DNA of 12,204 bases. Origin: Alphaproteobacteria bacterium. Its GTDB lineage: Bacteria > Pseudomonadota > Alphaproteobacteria > ATCC43930 > CGMCC-115725. The notes below the pieces were generated by a model. It was given only the letters and a program-made list of their open reading frames with translations. It did not search any database and was not told where the DNA came from. Position numbers and translations under genes: made by a program. Shown here piece by piece: positions 7,334 to 12,204 of this stretch (positions are counted from its first letter, which is position 1; every line of letters begins with the position of its first letter). The DNA lies in contig JAFMSA010000064.1 of the NCBI GenBank assembly GCA_017353855.1, positions 1 through 12,204 on the forward strand, read 5' to 3'.

Positions 7334-7839
7334 ATGACTGCTTCCTCGAAAGGCACCGCGCTGGTGACGGCGCCTCCTCCGTCGGCGCGGTCTATGCCGA
7401 CCGGCTTGCAAAGCGCGGCTACGACCTGATCTTGGTCGCCCGCAACCAGGACCGTCTCGCGCGTCTGGCGCAACGGTTGAGGACCGGCGCAGGGCGCGCG
7501 GTCGAAACCATTGCCGCCGATCTCGGTGACAAGGAGGATCGCGCCCGGGTCGAGACCCGTCTGCGCACCGACCCGCGGATCACGCTGCTCGTGAATAATG
7601 CCGGTGCCGGCGCAACGCAGCCGCTGCTCGAGGCGGATGTCGAGAAGGTGGACGCGATGATCCAGCTGAACGTTGGCGCACTGACCCGGCTGACCTACGC
7701 GGTTGCGCCGGGTTTCGTCGCGCGGGGCGACGGGACTATCATCAACATCGCTTCCATCGTGGCGATTTCCCCGGAGAGGCTAAACGGGGTCTATGGCGGC
7801 ACCAAGGCCTTCGTGTGGCCTTCAGCCAGAGCCGCGTGA
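7334..7839 (+). pseudogene. Short-chain dehydrogenase/reductase, frameshifted and 3'-truncated
   Basis: GGAGGAGAAA precedes ATG 7334, which opens MTASSKGTALVT. Restoring one G at 7369-7371 gives the Rossmann start TGASSVGAVYADRLAKRGYD. Even so, the usual TGxxxGxG cofactor loop is one codon short (SSVG for SSGIG). The NNAG motif (LLVNNAGAG), the catalytic serine region (IINIASIVAISP) and the YxxxK motif (VYGGTKAF) follow in good order. At 7815 one T is missing after AFV. Restoring it gives only AFSQS before homology ends. The remaining 90-100 residues, including the substrate-binding lobe that normally continues from HHELA, are absent. Such enzymes reduce or oxidise alcohols and ketones using NAD(P)H in the cytoplasm. 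The substrate is unknown. It lies divergent from the MFS remnant, with only 55 bases between the two starts. Confidence 0.85.
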
Positions 7840-8096
7840 CTGCGTCGAGAAGCCCGAAAGCGGCGTTCGCGATGGATCCGATCGACTATCGCGAAGACAT
7901 TGACCACAAGCAGCGACGGCTGTTCGGGGGCGCGGCTATGCCCTCGCCGCGCCCCTCCTCTACTGGACGTACCCGTCGGCCCGTTAGGCGAAACGGTGCA
8001 TATCAAGATTAGGCATTCGGACCGGGAAAGCAGGGAGATAATCGAGCTTCGGGAGACGGGCGGCGACAGTCGTGCGTGCCCCGCGTTGGCTGAGGG
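7840..8096. other. Gap between dehydrogenase remnant and potassium channel
   Basis: A rightward frame continues from the dehydrogenase break to 8012, but its residues after AFSQS (for example AAFAMDPIDYRED) do not match any family I recognise. It appears to be unrelated sequence joined at a deletion point. No other gene, repeat or RNA is seen. Confidence 0.4.
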
Positions 8097-8820
8097 TCAT
8101 CGCCGTCGCTCTGCGAGTTCCAATGTTACGAGGCGGGCAACCGTAATGGCGAGGTAGAATTGTCCGATTACCGCCTCCAAATTGGCCAGGCTGCGGGCAA
8201 ACGGATCGACCGCGACGATATCCCCATAACCCGTCGTGGTCAGCGTGGTGAGGCTGAAATACAGCATCGTCGCAACTTCCTCGGGGCCGCCCGCGGGAGT
8301 GAGGAGATTGACGAAGGCGTCCCGGCGCAGCTCCCAGATCAGGCCAAAGACGGACGCAAAGATCGTTGCGACGGTAAGATAAAGTACGACCGCACCCTGG
8401 AGACGATAAAACGTAATACGTCCCGGAGCATAGACCGCGCTAATATAATACCCAAGCCAGGGCGAAGAAGGCGAGAATGTCACCGCCGCGGCGGAGCGCG
8501 ACGGCTAAGACCGGCGGCCACCCGGTGCTCGGCAGTAAGCTCGCAGCGACCGCCGAAAGTCCCAGCAGGATCAAGACAATGGCACCCCACCGATGCGATA
8601 GCATAACCACGATCACCAGGACCGCTAGAACCAGTCCGTCAGCGACCGCCCGCGCTATCGGCAGCCCCTTTGCTGCCAGCGGTGCTGCGAGAAAGATCGC
8701 GCAGATCTCCAGGACCAACAGGGCAGTCAAGCTCGAATCTCTGACCCGATCCTGCCAGACCCGGATAGATCGATTTTCGTGCGTTACCTACGACAACCGA
8801 GAGGAGGCGTTGATGGCCAT
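8097..8820 (-). pseudogene. Small two-pore-helix type potassium channel, frameshifted
   Basis: The downstream frame (about 8465-8097) contains a transmembrane helix (LQGAVVLYLTVATIFASVFG), a pore loop with the potassium selectivity filter TTTGYGD, and a final helix (ANLEAVIGQFYLAITVARLV). It closes with LELAERRR. The upstream frame (8730-8440) supplies three or four more hydrophobic helices, such as ALLVLEICAIFLAAPL, GLVLAVLVIVVML and ILAFFALAWV. Adding one base near 8445-8455 joins AWV to YYISAVYAPG. Upstream of 8730 the same frame continues to a stop at about 8788 without an ATG or GTG. A start at ATG 8820 would need a second shift. Relatives are single-pore bacterial channels of about 210-230 residues (Ion_trans_2 type). 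If the indels are sequence errors, this would be a normal gene. The filter makes the family call secure. Confidence 0.8.
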
Positions 8821-8842
8821 TTGCGGTCATGGGGCTTCTCGA

Positions 8843-8860
8843 CAGGGCGAGTGCGCCCTG
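8843..8860. terminator. Perfect GC-rich hairpin upstream of the exporter operon
   Basis: CAGGGCG and CGCCCTG pair perfectly over seven bases with a four-base loop (AGTG). It lies in the divergent gap between the channel remnant and the membrane-fusion protein gene. No T-run follows on either strand, so an attenuator-like or regulatory role is as likely as termination. Confidence 0.35.
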
Positions 8861-8922
8861 CCCTGATTTCGTATATGATCCAACATTCTGCCTAAATTTC
8901 GGCGCTCAACCATAGCGGCTGC

Positions 8923-8982
8923 ATGGCGATGACCGAAGCCCCCCAGCGAGCGCGCCACCCACCACGCGTGGCCGAGCGATGA
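8923..8982 (+). CDS. Possible 19-codon leader peptide of the exporter operon
   Basis: A short frame starts at ATG 8923, or at ATG 8929 two codons later, and ends with TGA 8980-8982. Its stop overlaps the start of the membrane-fusion gene as ATGA. The product would be an arginine/proline-rich peptide (MAMTEAPQRARHPPRVAER). No strong ribosome binding site precedes it. Because the HlyD-type gene itself lacks a good binding site, coupled translation from this frame could explain its expression. A chance frame or a remnant of a longer N-terminus cannot be excluded. Confidence 0.25.
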   Translation: MAMTEAPQRARHPPRVAER

Positions 8983-10001
8983 CCGAGCCGGATGTCCCGA
9001 CCGCGAGGCGGGGTCCCCGGCTTAACCCGCGCGCTGTAATCACCGCGGTGATTTTTTTGGCCATCATCGGCTTGGCAATTTGGTACCTCGTCCGCCCCGA
9101 ACCGCTGCTGCTGCAGGGCGAAGTCGAAAGCGCCCGGACCGACATCGCCGCGCGCGTCTCCGGCCGGCTGGCGCGGATTGCGGTGAGCCGCAGCCAGAAT
9201 GTCGCCGCGGGCGCAACCCTCCTGGTCATCGACAATCCAGAGCTCGTCGCAGAATTGCGCCAGGCCGAAGCCGAGAAGGTGGTGGCGGATGCGGAACTGC
9301 AGCGCATCAAAGTCGGGACGCGGCCCGAGATCATCGCCCTACGCAAGGCCGAAATCGACCGCGCCGCCGCGGATCTGACTTTTGCGCAGCAGACCTATAA
9401 TCGGACAAAGCAGTTGGCCTCCCGCCAATTCGCGCCACAATCCAAGCTCGACGAATATGCGGATGCGCTGACCTTGGCGCAGCGGCGTCTCGATCAGGCA
9501 AAGCTCGCCCACGACGAGGCAGTGCGGGGCTTCACTGCCGAGGAGCATAAGATCGCTGAGGCCAATGTCGCCAAGGCGGCGGCGAAAATCGACACGATTA
9601 AGGCGCACGTGAACGAGCTGACCATTACCGCCCCGATCGCTTCCCAGGTTTATCAGATCCCGGTCGAAGAAGGGGAAGTCGTCACTCCCGGCTTGCCGTT
9701 GATGTCGCTCATAGACCGCGGCGATACCTGGCTCGGCTTCTCGCTCCGCGAGGATCTGATCGCCGGGCTGAAGGTAGGGGACCGGTTCACTGTGAGGGTC
9801 CCGGCGCTCGGCAACCGCGAGATCACGGCACAAGTTCGGGTGATCGCAGCAAAGGGCGAATATGCCGGCTGGCGGGCAACGCGGGCGACCGGCGATTTCG
9901 ATCTGCGCACGTTTGCGATTCGAGCCTACCCGGTCGACAAAATCGATGGGCTGCGGCCGGGTATGAGCGTCTACACCGATTGGACGAAGCGGCCGCAATG
10001 A
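8979..10001 (+). CDS. HlyD/YhiI-type membrane-fusion protein of an ABC-2 exporter
   Basis: This intact 340-residue periplasmic adaptor links an inner-membrane exporter to an outer-membrane channel. Residues 1-18 are a cytoplasmic arginine/proline-rich stub. Residues 19-38 (AVITAVIFLAIIGLAIWYLV) are the single membrane anchor. Residues 45-86 form the first half of the biotinyl-lipoyl-like domain, with TDIAARVSGRLARIAV and GATLLVIDNPEL. Residues 88-212 are an alanine/glutamate/lysine-rich coiled-coil hairpin with the turn near TKQLASRQFAPQSKLDEY. Residues 213-247 are the second lipoyl half (LTITAPIASQVYQIPVEEGE). The rest is the beta-barrel and membrane-proximal part, ending GLRPGMSVYTDWTKRPQ. 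The arrangement is like YhiI/YbhG-type adaptors. The gene overlaps the next by ATGA at 9998-10001, so the two products are surely made together. The start at 8979 has only a weak binding site. The cargo is unknown. Confidence 0.92.
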   Translation: MTEPDVPTARRGPRLNPRAVITAVIFLAIIGLAIWYLVRPEPLLLQGEVESARTDIAARVSGRLARIAVSRSQNVAAGATLLVIDNPELVAELRQAEAEKVVADAELQRIKVGTRPEIIALRKAEIDRAAADLTFAQQTYNRTKQLASRQFAPQSKLDEYADALTLAQRRLDQAKLAHDEAVRGFTAEEHKIAEANVAKAAAKIDTIKAHVNELTITAPIASQVYQIPVEEGEVVTPGLPLMSLIDRGDTWLGFSLREDLIAGLKVGDRFTVRVPALGNREITAQVRVIAAKGEYAGWRATRATGDFDLRTFAIRAYPVDKIDGLRPGMSVYTDWTKRPQ

Positions 10002-12204
10002 AGCCGCCGCCGCGCCCAGGGCTGGGGCTGGTCGCGCTACGCGAGATCCGGTTCTTTCGGCGCGACCGAGCCGGCTATCTATTGACGATTGTGGTTCCGC
10101 TGATCGCGTTTGCGGTCTTGACGTGGACCTTCAGCAGCGCGGTCGTGCGCGGGCTCAACGTTGTCGTCGTGGATGCGGATCGCTCCGAAGTCTCCGCCCA
10201 ACTCATCCAGTCGATCGCGGCGGCGCCGGGTTTGAACGTCGTCGAGCGCTCCAACGATCTGAAGAGCGCCACCGGGGCGATACGCTCAGGGCGGGCGATT
10301 GCCGCGGTCTATGTACCGCCGCGTTTCGAGCAGGACTTGCTGGCTGCCCGCCGGCCGCAGATCATGGCGTTCTACAATGCCCAATACTTCACGCCTGGCA
10401 ACATTGCGTCACGCAGTTTGAGTGACGCCATCTCAGACGGCCTGTCAAAACTGTCGCCGCTGCATGATGTTCGCGGGCCGTCGGTCGGCAGCGGCCCGCT
10501 GGTCGTCGAGCAATATGTTCTGACCAACCCGGCCCTGAACTACGCCGGCTTTCTGCTGCGCGCGGTGATGCCGACGACGTTGCACGTCATCATAGGGATA
10601 GCGGCCGCCTATGCGATCGGCACGGAGTTCTCACGCCGCAGCCGGCGCGCCTGGTTGCGCTGCGCCGGCAACCGTCCGATTATCGCACTGGTCGGCAAGC
10701 TGCTGCCATTGTTCGGGCTGTTCTTTGCGCTGCTCGGGATCGAGGCATTGATTCTGCATGCCGGGTTCGAGCTGCCTTACCGCGGCAATGTGCTGATGAT
10801 CGTCGTTGCGGCGATGTTGTTCATCCTCGCTTATCAGTCGCTCGCGGCCCTCATCGTGCTGCTGGTCCGCAATCTTGCATTGGGTTTGAGCCTCGTCGCA
10901 ATCATCGCATCGCCGGCCTTCGGCTATGCCGGCGTCGGCATGCCGGTTCTGGCCATGAACGGTTTCGCGCAGTTCTGGGGCGCATTGCTGCCGATACGCT
11001 GGTACCAGCAGATCCTGTTCGACCAGGCTGCTCGCGGATCATCGGTACACGCCTCGGCGCCGGCCTTCGCAATGCTGGCCGGGATGGCGCTCGGCCTGTC
11101 TCTGCTCGCCGGGTGGCGCTCAAGCCGGCTGCCGGCTGAAGTTCAGCGGGAAGAAGAAGCCCCCTTGCCGCGGGACGGCCGGGGCATCGCCGGCGCTTTT
11201 ACCGGCGAGTGGCGCCGCGTGCTCGCCGACCGCGGCCTCTTCAGCCTGTTGATCGTGGCTCCGGTCTTTTACGGCGTGTTCTACCCACAGCCCTATCTCG
11301 GCCAGCTCGTCCGCAAGATTCCGATAGCCGTGGTGGATGATGATCGCACGGTGCTGAGCCGCCGTCTGATCCAGGCCCTCGATGCCGATGAAGCAATTTC
11401 GGTTGCAGTCCGCGCGCCAGCTCTCGACGTGGCGCAGCAGGCACTGTTTGACCGTCGTGTTTTCGGCATCCTCGAGATCCCGCCCGACACCGAGCGCGAA
11501 GTCTTGAAGGGCAATAAGGCCCGTGTGCCAGCCTACGTCGACTCGGCGTATTTTCTCGTGTTCAACCGCACATTGCAGGGGATCGCCGAGGTGGCCAGCG
11601 ACACAAACGTCGCCGATGTTTCGCACGGCTTGCGGATGGATGGCGCGCAGGCCCGATTCGCCTTGACTGCCCTGAGCCCGGCCGAGCTGCTGACGGAGCC
11701 GCTCTACAACCCGACCGGCGGCTATGCCAGCTATGTCGTGCCGGCCGCTTTTGTGCTGATTATTCAGCAGACACTGCTGATGGGCGCGGCGACCCTGAGC
11801 GCACTCGGCTTTGAAAGGCACCCGGGAATTCGCCGAACCACGCCGGCCCCAATCGCGCTTTTCGGGCGCAGCCTCGCGCACTTGACGATCTACATTCCGC
11901 CACTCGCCCTGTTCTTCGTTGTCCTGCCCCGCGTGTACGGCTTCTCAACGTTAGGCCGGGTTGCGGATCTGGCGCTGTTCGCGGTGCCGTTCGTGCTCGC
12001 CACTAGTTTTATGGGTCAAGCCGCGGGCAGCCTTTTCAGGCACCGCGAGACGGCGGTTCTGGTCTTTGTTGCGACGACCTTGCCGCAATTCTTTCTTGTC
12101 GGCGTCTCCTGGCCGCGCGAGACGATCCCGCCGGCACTCGAGCAGCTGCGTCGCATCTTTCCGAGCGAGTCGGCGATCGACGGCTTGGTGCGCATTGGTC
12201 AGAT
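9998..12204 (+). CDS. Fused double ABC-2 type permease (3' end beyond window)
   Basis: The open frame runs 735 codons from ATG 9998 to the window edge without a stop. It consists of two ABC-2 permease halves in one chain, the first about residues 1-390 and the second from about 400. Each half has a cytoplasmic entry helix (GLVALREIRFFRRDRAGYLL; FTGEWRRVLADRGLFSLLIV), a first membrane helix, and a large periplasmic domain starting with LNVVVVDADRS (residue 53) or IPIAVVDDDRT (residue 441). A group of membrane helices follows. In the first half it is clear (LHVIIGIAAAYAIG, LLPLFGLFFALLGIEALIL, VVAAMLFILAYQSLAALIVL). The second half repeats it (SYVVPAAFVLIIQQTLLMGA, LTIYIPPLALFFVVLPR, LVFVATTLPQFFLVGVSWP). 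There are no Walker A, signature or Walker B motifs, so it is not an ATPase. It resembles YhhJ/YbhR-type permeases fused in tandem and should form the membrane pore with the upstream adaptor. Confidence 0.9.
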   Translation, partial: MKPPPRPGLGLVALREIRFFRRDRAGYLLTIVVPLIAFAVLTWTFSSAVVRGLNVVVVDADRSEVSAQLIQSIAAAPGLNVVERSNDLKSATGAIRSGRAIAAVYVPPRFEQDLLAARRPQIMAFYNAQYFTPGNIASRSLSDAISDGLSKLSPLHDVRGPSVGSGPLVVEQYVLTNPALNYAGFLLRAVMPTTLHVIIGIAAAYAIGTEFSRRSRRAWLRCAGNRPIIALVGKLLPLFGLFFALLGIEALILHAGFELPYRGNVLMIVVAAMLFILAYQSLAALIVLLVRNLALGLSLVAIIASPAFGYAGVGMPVLAMNGFAQFWGALLPIRWYQQILFDQAARGSSVHASAPAFAMLAGMALGLSLLAGWRSSRLPAEVQREEEAPLPRDGRGIAGAFTGEWRRVLADRGLFSLLIVAPVFYGVFYPQPYLGQLVRKIPIAVVDDDRTVLSRRLIQALDADEAISVAVRAPALDVAQQALFDRRVFGILEIPPDTEREVLKGNKARVPAYVDSAYFLVFNRTLQGIAEVASDTNVADVSHGLRMDGAQARFALTALSPAELLTEPLYNPTGGYASYVVPAAFVLIIQQTLLMGAATLSALGFERHPGIRRTTPAPIALFGRSLAHLTIYIPPLALFFVVLPRVYGFSTLGRVADLALFAVPFVLATSFMGQAAGSLFRHRETAVLVFVATTLPQFFLVGVSWPRETIPPALEQLRRIFPSESAIDGLVRIGQ

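Noticed and set aside
9339..9998. A 219-codon leftward open frame opposite the membrane-fusion gene
   Set aside because: It is antisense to the clear HlyD-type gene and shows no recognisable domain.
5780..10001. MFS pseudogene and HlyD-type gene as one EmrAB-like pump
   Set aside because: They are far apart, in opposite directions, with other genes between, and the adaptor overlaps an ABC-2 permease instead.
11120..11881. A 253-codon leftward open frame opposite the permease gene
   Set aside because: It has no family resemblance or domain structure and lies entirely antisense to a continuous, well-recognised permease. It follows from the codon use of the GC-rich opposite strand.
1..12204. 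CRISPR arrays, tRNA or rRNA genes, insertion-sequence transposases
   Set aside because: I found no regularly spaced repeats, no cloverleaf-like sequence and no transposase motif. This is inspection by eye, so a degraded IS remnant could be missed.

Overview
The window is high-GC bacterial DNA, most likely from an alphaproteobacterium of the Hyphomicrobiales/Rhizobiales type. That placement rests on recalled resemblance: a ChvI-like receiver domain, a rhizobial-style ECF sigma factor, and GST, DHA2-MFS, SDR and TauE proteins of the kind common in Bradyrhizobium and Methylobacterium relatives. No rRNA or tRNA is present to confirm it.

The most striking property is an uneven state of preservation. 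From base 1 to about 8.8 kb, nearly every recognisable gene is broken. In order these are an AraC-type regulator (21-601, -), a glutathione S-transferase (702-1208, +), a ChvI-like response regulator receiver (1239-1652, -), a phage terminase large subunit fragment (about 2690-3447, +), a TauE/SafE permease (3461-4088, -), a DHA2-type MFS drug exporter (5780-7278, -), a short-chain dehydrogenase (7334-7839, +) and a small potassium channel (8097-8820, -). They carry single-base frameshifts, small in-frame losses and larger deletions. Three genes inside this belt are intact: an ECF sigma factor (1827-2363, -), a proline/tyrosine-rich secreted protein (4370-4771, -) and a four-cysteine secreted protein (5270-5620, +).

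From 8979 to the right edge the picture changes. An intact membrane-fusion protein of the HlyD/YhiI type (8979-10001) overlaps by ATGA with an open frame of at least 735 codons that runs off the window. This second gene is a head-to-tail fusion of two ABC-2 type permease halves. Together they look like the inner-membrane part of an exporter, but neither gene encodes an ATPase and no outer-membrane partner is seen in the window.

The long AT-richer spacer 4772-5269 lies between the two divergently transcribed secreted-protein genes. It holds nested inverted repeats (4952-5048) and a possible promoter for the leftward gene. The broken belt could be a real pseudogene graveyard, with a prophage scar, or in part the result of indel errors in the sequence. 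The larger deletions and the clean 3.2 kb right-hand operon argue that at least part of the decay is real.
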